Origin: Marinobacter orientalis | GTDB taxonomy: Bacteria > Pseudomonadota > Gammaproteobacteria > Pseudomonadales > Oleiphilaceae | Direction of reading: 5' to 3' | Length of the DNA stretch: 64,000 nucleotides | Assembly: GCF_004792665.1 (NCBI RefSeq) | Contig: NZ_SRZX01000001.1 | Location: forward strand, 372,001 to 436,000 | Shown here: piece after piece, positions 8,890 through 17,125 of the stretch | Layout of the letters: each line of letters begins with the position of its first letter | Numbering within the stretch: the stretch's first letter is position 1 | Notes under the pieces: model-generated | What the model was told of the DNA's origin: nothing | What the model saw: only the letters and a program-made list of their open reading frames with translations | Database searches by the model: none | Position numbers and translations under genes: made by a program

Positions 8890-10480
8890 ACTCGTTCTCC
8901 TGATTGGTTTCGGAGTTAGCCTCCACTTCCGGGAAAGCCCGTCCCCGGACAAGCTCATTCATATTGTAGCCCCGATAATCCGCCCGCAGCGCCCTGAACA
9001 GCGCCACTGCCATAAACAACAGCAAAATGCAGAAAGGCAGGCCCAGGGAGGTAATCACGTTCTGCAGGGCATCCAGTCCGCCGGCCAGCAACAGGGTGGC
9101 GGCAATCATGCCCTGCGCTGCCGCCCAGAAAATGCGCTGGCGCACCAGAGAGGGCTGATCATCCCGACGGGTCAGCAGATCAATCACAAGGGACGCAGAA
9201 TCGGAGGATGTGGTAAAGAAAATAACAATGATGACCACACTCAGAGCCGACGCTACTTTGGCAAACGGGAAGGCCTCCAGAAACGCAAAAATGGCCACGG
9301 ACGGATCCTCACGCACCTGCTCAGCCAGATCTATCTGGCCATTCATCTCCACCTGGATGGCGGACAACCCGAAGATTCCAAACCACACGAGAGTGAAAGC
9401 GGTGGGCGCGAACAGAACACCGGCGACGAACTCGCGTATGGTCCGTCCGCGGGAAATCCGGGCGATGAAAATTCCGACATAGGGCGCCCAGGAAATGGTC
9501 CATGCCCAGTAGAACAGGGTCCACTGCCGTTGCCAGTCAGTTTCTCTGAAAGTCTCTGTCCAGAACGCCAGCCAGGGTAAGGCATCGAAATAATCACCAG
9601 CACTCTGGACCATTCCCTCGGCAATAAACAGGGTTGGGCCGACAGCAAGCACAAACGCGAGCAGGACCATGGCCAATATGATGTTGAACTGAGACAGCCT
9701 GCGCACACCCTTGTTGAGGCCGAGGGCCACGGATGTCGCGGCAATACAGGTAATGATCGTGATGAGCATGACCTGAACCGGGCCGGTGGAAGGCAAACCA
9801 AAGAGATAGTTCAGGCCACTGTTCAGTTGAAGGGCGCCCAGGCCGAGCGATGTGGCCACACCAAAAAGGGTCCCCAGTACGGCAATCACATCGACCGCCC
9901 AGCCCCAGGGCCCGAAGGTGCGCTCCCCGAGGATAGGGTAGAACAGGCTGCTGATGCGCATGGGGAGATTGTGCCGATAGGCAAAGTAACCGATTGCCAG
10001 ACCCGGCATGGCAAAGATAGTCCAGGTGTGCAGGCCAAAGTGATAGAGCGCCACTGTCATGGCATCACTGGCAGCCTGTTCCGATTTCGGCTGCACATCG
10101 CCGAACGGCGGCGAGGCAAAATGGGAAACCGGTTCTGCCACGCCCCAGAACATCAGGATGGTACCGATGCCGGCGGCAAACAGCATGGTGAACCAGGTCA
10201 GATTGGAATAATCAGGCCGGCTGTCGTCGGCTCCCAGACGGATATTCCCGTAGCGGCTCACCGCCAGGCCAAGCAGAAACACCAGTAGTGAGGTAACCGC
10301 AAGGATGTAGAACCAGCCCAGGTTGCGGGCTACCCACCCGGTCAGCAGACCAAAACTGTCAGCAACATATTTATCAAAAGGGATTGCCAGGACGACGAAA
10401 AGCGCAGCCGCCCCGGCAGAGGTGAAAAACACCCCGGGTATTGTCTGCAGCCCCAATTGGCGTTGCAGTCGTTCCAGCAC
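8849..10480 (-). CDS. BCCT family betaine/choline/carnitine-type transporter
   Basis: Secondary transporter for trimethylammonium compounds or ectoine, driven by sodium or protons. The 543 residues have about twelve membrane segments, the family signature WTLFYWAWTISWAPYVGIFIARISRGRTIREF (W-rich substrate box in the eighth segment), and LYHFGLHTWTIFAMPGLAIGYFAYRH. The start is a GTG after GGAGG. A hydrophilic tail of about 35 residues, short compared with osmosensing BetP tails, ends inside the Usp gene. Substrate cannot be fixed from sequence; nearby ectD makes ectoine or betaine plausible. Confidence 0.9.
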   Translation of the reverse strand: MLERLQRQLGLQTIPGVFFTSAGAAALFVVLAIPFDKYVADSFGLLTGWVARNLGWFYILAVTSLLVFLLGLAVSRYGNIRLGADDSRPDYSNLTWFTMLFAAGIGTILMFWGVAEPVSHFASPPFGDVQPKSEQAASDAMTVALYHFGLHTWTIFAMPGLAIGYFAYRHNLPMRISSLFYPILGERTFGPWGWAVDVIAVLGTLFGVATSLGLGALQLNSGLNYLFGLPSTGPVQVMLITIITCIAATSVALGLNKGVRRLSQFNIILAMVLLAFVLAVGPTLFIAEGMVQSAGDYFDALPWLAFWTETFRETDWQRQWTLFYWAWTISWAPYVGIFIARISRGRTIREFVAGVLFAPTAFTLVWFGIFGLSAIQVEMNGQIDLAEQVREDPSVAIFAFLEAFPFAKVASALSVVIIVIFFTTSSDSASLVIDLLTRRDDQPSLVRQRIFWAAAQGMIAATLLLAGGLDALQNVITSLGLPFCILLLFMAVALFRALRADYRGYNMNELVRGRAFPEVEANSETNQENEYVSENADRHRPGR

Positions 10481-10559
10481 AAGAGCCTCCGGTCCTCTCT
10501 GAAAAGATACAGCGAAGGCCTTACGCTAGCACATAAGCCGCCCTGTCAGCGGACTGAAA

Positions 10560-11084
10560 TCAATTTTTGTCCAGTTGCCGCTGATGCTCCAGCATCTGCT
10601 CCATCATGAGCTGCATCTGGTTCATGCGATTTTCCATCATGTTCAGACGTTGCTCAGAACTCATGCCGGCGCCATCAGAGCGATTTCCCTGGCCATTGCC
10701 AGACTGTTTTTTACCCTGATTGTTACCCTGGTTATTCATCATGCCCTGCTGACCATCGCCCATCATTCCCTGACCCTGGCCCATCATTCCCTGGCCCTGG
10801 CCCATCATGCCTTGGCCCATCATTCCGCCACGCATCATGCCCATGTGTTCCTGCATGGACTCCATGTGCTTCTCGCGAATTTTCTGACGTTCGGCATCCG
10901 ATGTGGCGCTACGCATTTCCTGCATCATGCCCTGCATTTGCGACATGTTTTCCTGCATTTGCTGCATCTGCTCCTGGTTCATCATGCCACCACGGGGCAT
11001 CTGCTCGGAATTCCCCTGCGCCAGAACCAATGTAGGCGCTGCTACCAGAACGGAACACGCGATTAAACGGCTAAATCTGTTCAT
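10560..11084 (-). CDS. Secreted Met/Gln-rich protein, probable periplasmic copper buffer
   Basis: A 174-residue protein with a clean Sec signal peptide (MNRFSRLIACSVLVAAPTLVLA, cut near 22). The mature part is extremely rich in Met, Gln and Gly, with repeated GQGMMGQGQGMM units near residues 92-115 and amphipathic MQQMQENMSQMQGMMQEM stretches that could form coiled coils. No cysteine is present after the signal. Met clusters commonly bind Cu(I), and a CopR-type box lies 46-62 bases upstream of the ATG, so a copper role is well supported by context but not proven. GGAGG precedes the ATG. Confidence 0.8.
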   Translation of the reverse strand: MNRFSRLIACSVLVAAPTLVLAQGNSEQMPRGGMMNQEQMQQMQENMSQMQGMMQEMRSATSDAERQKIREKHMESMQEHMGMMRGGMMGQGMMGQGQGMMGQGQGMMGDGQQGMMNNQGNNQGKKQSGNGQGNRSDGAGMSSEQRLNMMENRMNQMQLMMEQMLEHQRQLDKN

Positions 11085-11129
11085 GAGATCCTCCTTTCGT
11101 TTAAATCATCCCCAGTAAAGACCATGAAA

Positions 11130-11146
11130 CTGAATCGGAACTGAAA
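11130..11146 (-). promoter_or_regulatory. CopR-type box upstream of the Met-rich gene
   Basis: On the coding strand this reads TTTCAGttccgATTCAG, a direct repeat with an 11-base period as bound by PmrA/QseB-type response regulators. It is followed after ten bases by the -10-like TTTACT. The same pattern occurs four more times in the window. Confidence 0.7.
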
Positions 11147-11194
11147 ATCGAGATTAACTTGAGATTACATCAACGGATATTGATCTGCATCACG

Positions 11195-11341
11195 GCACCG
11201 GAATTACGGCGCTGATCATCCCCCGACCACCGGTGCTGCAATTCGCCTCATAACTTCGGAGCCAATGCCGGTACCAATCATTATAGACATAAGGCCACCA
11301 AAGATGGCGGTTCCGGTCATCATCAGAGGACGCACCCGCAT
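11195..11341 (-). pseudogene. Remnant of a CusA/CzcA-type RND efflux pump
   Basis: The minus strand encodes [18 protein letters not shown] then [20 protein letters not shown], the conserved cytoplasmic-loop and eleventh-segment region near the C-terminus of heavy-metal RND pumps. The frame stops at 11216, but shifting by one base continues with MISAVI, as in intact homologues, so a one-base deletion broke the frame. Everything upstream of this region is missing. It is directly preceded by a remnant of a different gene, so the junction itself is a deletion scar. Confidence 0.75.
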
Positions 11342-11344
11342 ACC

Positions 11345-11546
11345 GGCGCAACGAAAAAAACGCCTCGTCCAGAGGAACATCGAATTCGATCGATTCAATC
11401 AGGATGACCGTGCGGGATCCGGGATTATCCGCATCCATCATCGTCCAGCGTGTAGGTATCCGGCGCCCCGTCCATGGTTTTGATCTGGTCGTAGGTCAAA
11501 CGCTTGACCACCTGATCCCGCTTCCCGTAGTCGGCTACCGACACTG
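11345..11546 (-). pseudogene. Remnant of an outer-membrane lipoprotein-sorting-like (LolA-fold) gene
   Basis: Two minus-strand frames together give a C-terminal sorting-protein region: VVKRLTYDQIKTMDG in the upstream part, then after a frameshift near 11440 [20 protein letters not shown] and [13 protein letters not shown]. Such genes usually accompany MMPL/RND exporters. The remnant runs into the CusA-like fragment. Between it and the propeller stop at 11675, a further open piece (RETRHQARRLLSKDFDDEILDK) has no match I can name. The whole 11085-11674 stretch therefore holds one CopR box and gene debris. Confidence 0.65.
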
Positions 11547-11674
11547 GAATAGCGCCGCCGCGAACTTCGAATTCAAGCCGGCATGGCAAAAACAAGAAGA
11601 GCGCTTATCCAGAATCTCATCGTCAAAGTCCTTACTCAGTAATCTTCGGGCCTGGTGTCGCGTTTCCCGCAACG

Positions 11675-12745
11675 TCACTGGGTCTCAATTGATATCTGAT
11701 GACCTATCCCGTCCAGTGGAATCTCATCTACCGTAGCAAGGGAAACCGGATCCAGTACCCAGAGCTTTGCCTCTCCGCGACTGGTTACCAGTATCTGGCC
11801 ATCCACAGGAGAAACTGCCACGTGGTAGGGAGCCGGTGTCAGTTGCACACTTGTTCGGGAATCAGGCTGGAGCTCTATGCGAACGATTCTTTCATCGCCC
11901 TGACTGGTCGCAAAAAGAACCTGCCCATCAGCACTCAGGCCCAGACCATGAGGTGCCTCCCCAATTTCGTAACGTGCAGTGACAGCGCTTTCAGAAAGCT
12001 TGAGAGCAACTGCTTCACCGGCGGCAGCGTCATTGATGTAAAGATGATCCTCGTCGGGGGCGAGCGCCATGTGCTCGGGTGCCCCGCCAATGCGGACATT
12101 CCGTTTGACGAACCAGTTCCGGGTATCCACCTCGCTAACCGTGCCATTACCGGTATTGCTGACGAACAACGTCTGGCCGTCGCCTGTTACCGCCATATAG
12201 TTGGGAGAGGGGCCTGTGGCTATGACTTCAACAACTTCCCCGGAATCCAGGTCAACAACACTGATACTGCCGCCCATGGGGTGTGTGGAAACCGCATAAC
12301 GGCCATCCGTGGTTACCAGAACGTGATGCACTGGTCCCGGCACTTCAAACACGCTGTCAATTTCATAGGTGCTGGTATCCACCACGTAGATACGCCCCGT
12401 ACCTGGCTGTTTCGCAACCGTGCCGCCCTGTGCCCCATGGTGCGCAGCATGCTCGTCTTCCGTCACGCCCTCCGGACGAACGGGCTGTTCCTGATTGTCA
12501 TGGGCCGTCAAACTGCCCACAATAAGGTAGCGACCATCCGGGGTCAGTGCGGAACCATGGGTGTTAATCGTGCCGGATATCGTCGACGTCAGACGATGGC
12601 TTTCCAGGTCCATAACACCTATGGAATCTGTCGTCCCCATGGGAATAAAGGCGCGACTACTTCCCGCCGACACTGCCAGTGGTAGACTCATCAAGAGCGC
12701 GGCGGTAAGACCTGCAAACCACTGCTTGCGTAACTCGCATTTCAT
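11675..12745 (-). CDS. Secreted YVTN/YncE-like beta-propeller protein
   Basis: A 356-residue periplasmic protein with a signal peptide (cut near residue 27, LAVSAGS) and repeated propeller blades: DGRYLIVGS, DGRYAVSTH, DGQTLFVSN, DEDHLYIND, DGQVLFATS. It resembles the d1-like propellers of NirF/NirN in fold but has no cytochrome motif. A His-rich insert (TEDEHAAHHGAQGG, near residues 97-110) could bind metal. A CopR-type box lies 109-125 bases upstream of the ATG. Function is unknown; the regulation and His insert point to copper stress. Confidence 0.8.
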   Translation of the reverse strand: MKCELRKQWFAGLTAALLMSLPLAVSAGSSRAFIPMGTTDSIGVMDLESHRLTSTISGTINTHGSALTPDGRYLIVGSLTAHDNQEQPVRPEGVTEDEHAAHHGAQGGTVAKQPGTGRIYVVDTSTYEIDSVFEVPGPVHHVLVTTDGRYAVSTHPMGGSISVVDLDSGEVVEVIATGPSPNYMAVTGDGQTLFVSNTGNGTVSEVDTRNWFVKRNVRIGGAPEHMALAPDEDHLYINDAAAGEAVALKLSESAVTARYEIGEAPHGLGLSADGQVLFATSQGDERIVRIELQPDSRTSVQLTPAPYHVAVSPVDGQILVTSRGEAKLWVLDPVSLATVDEIPLDGIGHQISIETQ

Positions 12746-12853
12746 AAGCTCACCTTGTGATCGGAACGACGGAATGATTATTTATCATCGGAGAAGCGAC
12801 GTTTACGCATTTGCCAACATAAAAATGCTTCACTCTGAGTTGAACATGCCAGC

Positions 12854-12870
12854 CTGAAACAGAGCTGAAA
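12854..12870 (-). promoter_or_regulatory. CopR-type box upstream of the propeller gene
   Basis: Coding-strand sequence TTTCAGctctgTTTCAG, 11-base period, followed after ten bases by TCAACT as a -10-like hexamer. It lies in the 244-base divergent space between the propeller gene and the plus-strand ATP-grasp-like gene, so it could influence both. Confidence 0.6.
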
Positions 12871-12989
12871 ACCGTTCCGAACGATACGTCGATTTGACGT
12901 GGGTCAGTATCAAGAGCCGACGCCCGGCTATAGACCAAAATTCAGATTGCAGCCAATTGCTAAAGTTACTCCCTGACACTGGTGTCCGA

Positions 12990-14276
12990 ATGCACGACGA
13001 AACCAAAAACATTCAGCAAACAGTCAATACCAAGGCAGACCGACTCAATCGCCATTGTTACTGCATCACCCTTGACCAAGACGTCCTCAAGTCAACTCTT
13101 CGGGATCAATTTTCGGATGCTGGCATCGGTTTCCCCTCGACAGCAATCCCGGAGCTTGATCAGTTCTTCTCAAACACAGCCGTCTTTGTTCCCGAGACTG
13201 ACATTTTGACAATGGAGAGAATCGTTCAGGCGATCGAGTCGGCAAGTAAACTCCCGTCTTACCTGACACAAGTCTTGTCATGGGCTCCAGACATCGCACA
13301 GTTCGATCCCGGCCCTGCCGGGGCGCTTATGGGCTATGACTTTCACCTGGGGCCCGAAGGGCCTCAGCTGATCGAGATCAACACCAATGCCGGCGGTGCT
13401 TTTCTTAACGCTGTGCTTGCCCGTGCGCAAAGCCGATGTTGCCACCCACCCGCAACCAGCCCAGCGCTGGACAAATTCGACGACGCTATCTTCGCCATGT
13501 TCAAACAGGAATGGCAAAGGCAGCGTGCAGACTCAATGCCCGAGCGACTTGCCATTGTGGATGACGCTCCGGAGAGTCAGTTCATGTTCCCGGAATTCCG
13601 CCTGGCCCAACGACTGCTATCGGCCCGGGGAATAGATACCCTGGTCCTTGATCCCAGCGAGTTCGAGTATGCCGATGGTGAGCTTAGAGCCGGCGGGCAA
13701 CGCATTGACATGGTGTACAACAGGCTGGTGGATTTCGCACTGGAGGCCCCACATCATGAAGCGTTAAGGCGTGCCTACCTCGACGGCGTAGTCGTGTTGA
13801 CGCCGCACCCCCGGGCACATGCGGTGCTGGCCGACAAACGGAACCTGACCCTCCTGTCGGACTCACAGACTTTGCGGGAATGGGGTCTGGATACGGAGAA
13901 AGCGGAGCTACTGGAAAGGGCTGTTCCAAAAACGAGGCTGGTTTCCCGGGATGACGAGACCGAGTTATGGCGTGATCGCCGCGGACTCTTCTTCAAACCC
14001 GTTTCCGGCCATGGCAGCAAGGGTGTCTACCGGGGTGATAAACTGACCAGGCGTGTTTTCGAAAACATTCTTGAAGGCGATTATATTGCCCAGGACTTGG
14101 TCCCCCCGGGGGAGCGAGGCCTCAAAATTGACGATACCGTGACGACCGGAAAGGTCGATATTCGCCTGTACACCTACGATGGGACCACACTGCTTACCGC
14201 TGCCCGCATCTACAAAGGGCAGACCACAAACTTTCGCACCCCTGGGGGCGGATTTGCCCCGATTTTTCAGGTTTAG
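12990..14276 (+). CDS. ATP-grasp-like protein of unknown substrate
   Basis: A 428-residue soluble protein. LIEINTNAGGAFLNAV near residues 128-143 and GLFFKPVSGHGSKGVYRG near 335 resemble the metal- and phosphate-binding elements of ATP-grasp ligases, in permuted order, as in glutathionylspermidine-synthase-like proteins. GDYIAQDLVPPG and KVDIRLYTYDG near the end fit the second half of an ATP-grasp fold. No signal peptide is visible. The ATG at 12990 is the first ATG in frame; its ribosome site is weak, so the start is uncertain. It may make or modify a peptide or thiol compound, but nothing in the sequence names it. Confidence 0.7.
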   Translation: MHDETKNIQQTVNTKADRLNRHCYCITLDQDVLKSTLRDQFSDAGIGFPSTAIPELDQFFSNTAVFVPETDILTMERIVQAIESASKLPSYLTQVLSWAPDIAQFDPGPAGALMGYDFHLGPEGPQLIEINTNAGGAFLNAVLARAQSRCCHPPATSPALDKFDDAIFAMFKQEWQRQRADSMPERLAIVDDAPESQFMFPEFRLAQRLLSARGIDTLVLDPSEFEYADGELRAGGQRIDMVYNRLVDFALEAPHHEALRRAYLDGVVVLTPHPRAHAVLADKRNLTLLSDSQTLREWGLDTEKAELLERAVPKTRLVSRDDETELWRDRRGLFFKPVSGHGSKGVYRGDKLTRRVFENILEGDYIAQDLVPPGERGLKIDDTVTTGKVDIRLYTYDGTTLLTAARIYKGQTTNFRTPGGGFAPIFQV

Positions 14277-14288
14277 GTCAGCATTGGC

Positions 14289-15641
14289 CTAGACGATGAA
14301 AAGCTGGGCCGCCAAGCCGATAATAAGCGTAGCTGCAAACGCTGTAATCACCACGATTCCATGCGATGGGTCCGTTGCAGCGGACGCCGACTCCCCCCGC
14401 CGGTACATCGGCACGATGATACGCAGATACACCGCCAGCGACAGCACGCTGTTAACGATTGCCACAACCGCCAGCCAGGTAAACTGGACATCGATGGCAG
14501 CGGCGAAGAGCATAAATTTGCCGACGAAGCCGGCAAGCGGGGGAATGCCGACCAGCGACAGCAGGAAGATCACCATTGCAATTCCCATGAGCGGCCGTGC
14601 ACGGCCCAGCCCGCCGAAACCACTCAGGGTTCGCCCGGTTGCGGCGGTAACGGCGAAGGCACCCAGGTTCATGGCCGCATAGGCGGCGGCGAACAGAATG
14701 ATTGATGGTAATGCAAGCTCACTGGAGCCCACCGCCACGATGCCCAGAAGAAAATACCCGGACTGGGCAATCGACGAATAGGCCAGCAAGCGGATAACGT
14801 TATCCTGCACCAGCGCAGCAAGATAACCATAGGTCATGCTCAACACGGCCAGACCCGCGATAACGGCGGTCCAGCCGCTATCGGCGGGCAGCTCGCGAAC
14901 CACCTGCGTCAGCGCAAACAGAGCACCGACCTTGGGCACCACGGACAGGTAGGCGGCAATCGACAGGGGGGCGCCCTCGTAGGCGTCGGGTGCCCAGAAA
15001 TGAAACGGAACCAGCGATGCCTTATAGCCCAGACCCACAACAACAGCTACAAACCCGAGAATGACAGCCATCGGCATCGTATCCATGCCCGGCAGATCCG
15101 CAAGCAGCGTGGAGCCGGAGGCGCCGAACCAGTAGCTGAGGCCAAAAATCATGACCGCAGTTGTGACCGAAGCAAACACAAAGAATTTCATGGCGGCTTC
15201 AGTAGCCGGGTCGGTGTCCGGATAGGCAACCAGGGCGAAGGTCGCCAATCCGGTCAGCAGTGTACCGAGTACCAGGAACATGGTGTCGCCTGCCCCCGCC
15301 AGAACCAGGGCGCCGAAGGTGGCAAAGCAAAGCAGACTGTAGACTGTGCCCTCACGTGCGCTTCCGCAAACATCCACCCGCGCCAACAGCATCGAAAGCA
15401 CCGTAGCAGGTAGCAGGATGAGTTTGGCCCAGGTACTCAGCGTATCGACCCGGAAGCTACCTCCAAACACCGTGGTGTCTGTGCCCACCAGGCGCAGGGT
15501 CAGCCCTGTGGCAACGAGCAGGCCGATTACCGCGACGACCAGCGAAATTCGGGGCCGACGCAGCATTTCCGCGATCAGCGCAGCGATGGCCGTCAACAGG
15601 ACGGCAATTTCCGGGGTCAGTAATGCGAGATCCGGACCCAT
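14289..15641 (-). CDS. nuoN: NuoN-like proton-pumping subunit of the orphan complex I-like system
   Basis: A 450-residue antiporter-like subunit with about fourteen membrane segments. The seventh-segment lysine is kept in GYKASLVPFHFWAPDAYEGAP. The fifth-segment motif reads LGTLLTGLATFALVAY where E. coli NuoN has LGIELISLPLFGLVGY, so the usual glutamate appears to be leucine. The ATG overlaps the nuoM stop by one base (TAATG). It is the last gene of the cluster and converges on the ATP-grasp-like gene with only 12 bases between. Confidence 0.88.
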   Translation of the reverse strand: MGPDLALLTPEIAVLLTAIAALIAEMLRRPRISLVVAVIGLLVATGLTLRLVGTDTTVFGGSFRVDTLSTWAKLILLPATVLSMLLARVDVCGSAREGTVYSLLCFATFGALVLAGAGDTMFLVLGTLLTGLATFALVAYPDTDPATEAAMKFFVFASVTTAVMIFGLSYWFGASGSTLLADLPGMDTMPMAVILGFVAVVVGLGYKASLVPFHFWAPDAYEGAPLSIAAYLSVVPKVGALFALTQVVRELPADSGWTAVIAGLAVLSMTYGYLAALVQDNVIRLLAYSSIAQSGYFLLGIVAVGSSELALPSIILFAAAYAAMNLGAFAVTAATGRTLSGFGGLGRARPLMGIAMVIFLLSLVGIPPLAGFVGKFMLFAAAIDVQFTWLAVVAIVNSVLSLAVYLRIIVPMYRRGESASAATDPSHGIVVITAFAATLIIGLAAQLFIV

Positions 15642-17110
15642 TACAGCACCAGTGCCGATGTGGTCCGGTGAATGATGTCCAGCACCCAGGACGGCGCCAC
15701 GCCAGTGGCGACGGTGAGCACCAGCAAGGGCGCCACCGCAAGAATTTCGCGCAGGCTCAGGTCGGGCATCCTGTTCCAGCGCTGCCGGGACTCGCCCAGA
15801 AAGGTTTCACGGAGTGCCTTGAGAAAGGTCCCGGCGATAATGGCAATACCCAGAATCACCGCAACCGCGATGGGAGTGGTACCCAGGGTGGCGAGAAATA
15901 TCTGGAACTCAGCCGGGAAGTGCGCCAGGCCGGGCAAACCGAGGGATGCAAAGGCGGCCAGCACAAAGGACCAGCCAAGCAGGGGGACCGTTTTGAGCAG
16001 GCCGCCAAACTCACCCATTTCACGGGTATGGGCCCGCTCCTGAATCATGCCCACCAGCAAGAACAGGGCACCGGTGACCAGACCGTGACTGAACATCTGC
16101 AGCACGGCGCCGTCCAGAGCGGTGGCGCGCACCGAGGGATCCAGCGTCAACGCGGCCACGGCGACACCAACGATCACATAGCCCATGTGGTTGACTGACG
16201 TATAGGCAACCAGGCGCTTGAGATCCGTCTGTGCCAGGGCGGCAAAGGCGCCGTAAAGCGCACTGACAACACCGAAGACCAGAACGACAACTCCGGCATC
16301 GCGGAAAGCCTCGGGGGCCATTTGCAGGGCAAAGCGCACCAGCCCGTAAGTGCCGAATTTCAGCATGATGCCGGCCAGAATGACACTGCCGACAGTCGGC
16401 GCCTGAACATGGGCGGCAGGCAGCCAGGTATGCAGCGGCACCGCGGGAATCTTGACAGCAAAGGTGATCAGCATGGCGATCAGCGCCCACATGGCCGCCG
16501 CCCCCTGCAACGGAGGATCTGCAATCCAGGCTCGCATGTCAAAGCTGGGTTCGGGGCTGCCGAGGTAAAGCCCCAGAATAGCCAGCAACAGCGGCAGGCT
16601 GCCCAGCAGAGTGTAAATAAAGAACATCAGCGCTGCGCGCTGACGGTCCTCATGCCCCCACCCGGCGATCATGAAATACATCGACACCAGGGAGACCTCG
16701 AAGAAAACATAGAACAGAATCCCGTCTAGGGCCGTAAAGGTACCGATTGCCGTGGTCTCCAGGAGCAGGACCAGAGCCACATAGGCTCGCGGACGATCGC
16801 GGAGAGACGAAGCGTAGATAAGAGCAACCAAAAAAAGCACGGCACTCAGTAGCACCAGCGGCAGGCTGATGCCATCAACCCCGACCCGATAAGCGGCACC
16901 GATGGACGGCATCCATTCCAGCTCTTCGACCTGGGAAAAGCCCTGACCACTCACACCCTGCAGCCACATGGCCAGCGCGCCGACCAGGGTCAGCGCGGCA
17001 CTGGCGATCGCTATGCTGTGCACCGTCCGTGCTGCCGGCTTTGGCAAACACAGAATCAGCACGGCGCCGGCGAGTGGCAGGAACAGCGTGAGGGATACAA
17101 GTGGCAGCAT
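15641..17110 (-). CDS. nuoM: NuoM-like proton-pumping subunit
   Basis: A 489-residue antiporter-like membrane subunit. Both key ionisable sites are visible: the fifth-segment glutamate in FFEVSLVSMYFMIAGWG and the seventh-segment lysine in AVKIPAVPLHTWLPAAHVQAP, followed by the usual LKFGTYGLVRFALQMAPEA. It appears fully competent for proton transfer. It lies 15 bases after nuoL and overlaps nuoN by one base. Confidence 0.92.
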   Translation of the reverse strand: MLPLVSLTLFLPLAGAVLILCLPKPAARTVHSIAIASAALTLVGALAMWLQGVSGQGFSQVEELEWMPSIGAAYRVGVDGISLPLVLLSAVLFLVALIYASSLRDRPRAYVALVLLLETTAIGTFTALDGILFYVFFEVSLVSMYFMIAGWGHEDRQRAALMFFIYTLLGSLPLLLAILGLYLGSPEPSFDMRAWIADPPLQGAAAMWALIAMLITFAVKIPAVPLHTWLPAAHVQAPTVGSVILAGIMLKFGTYGLVRFALQMAPEAFRDAGVVVLVFGVVSALYGAFAALAQTDLKRLVAYTSVNHMGYVIVGVAVAALTLDPSVRATALDGAVLQMFSHGLVTGALFLLVGMIQERAHTREMGEFGGLLKTVPLLGWSFVLAAFASLGLPGLAHFPAEFQIFLATLGTTPIAVAVILGIAIIAGTFLKALRETFLGESRQRWNRMPDLSLREILAVAPLLVLTVATGVAPSWVLDIIHRTTSALVL

Positions 17111-17125
17111 GGGTACGGGTTTCCT

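Noticed and set aside
10575..11066. A His/Leu-rich plus-strand frame opposite the Met-rich gene
   Set aside because: It is the complement of Met and Gln codons; the minus-strand gene has a signal peptide and strong ribosome site.
11190..11441. An 83-codon minus-strand frame considered as a real small gene
   Set aside because: It joins the frame of one decayed gene to an out-of-frame reading of another, so it is debris rather than a gene.
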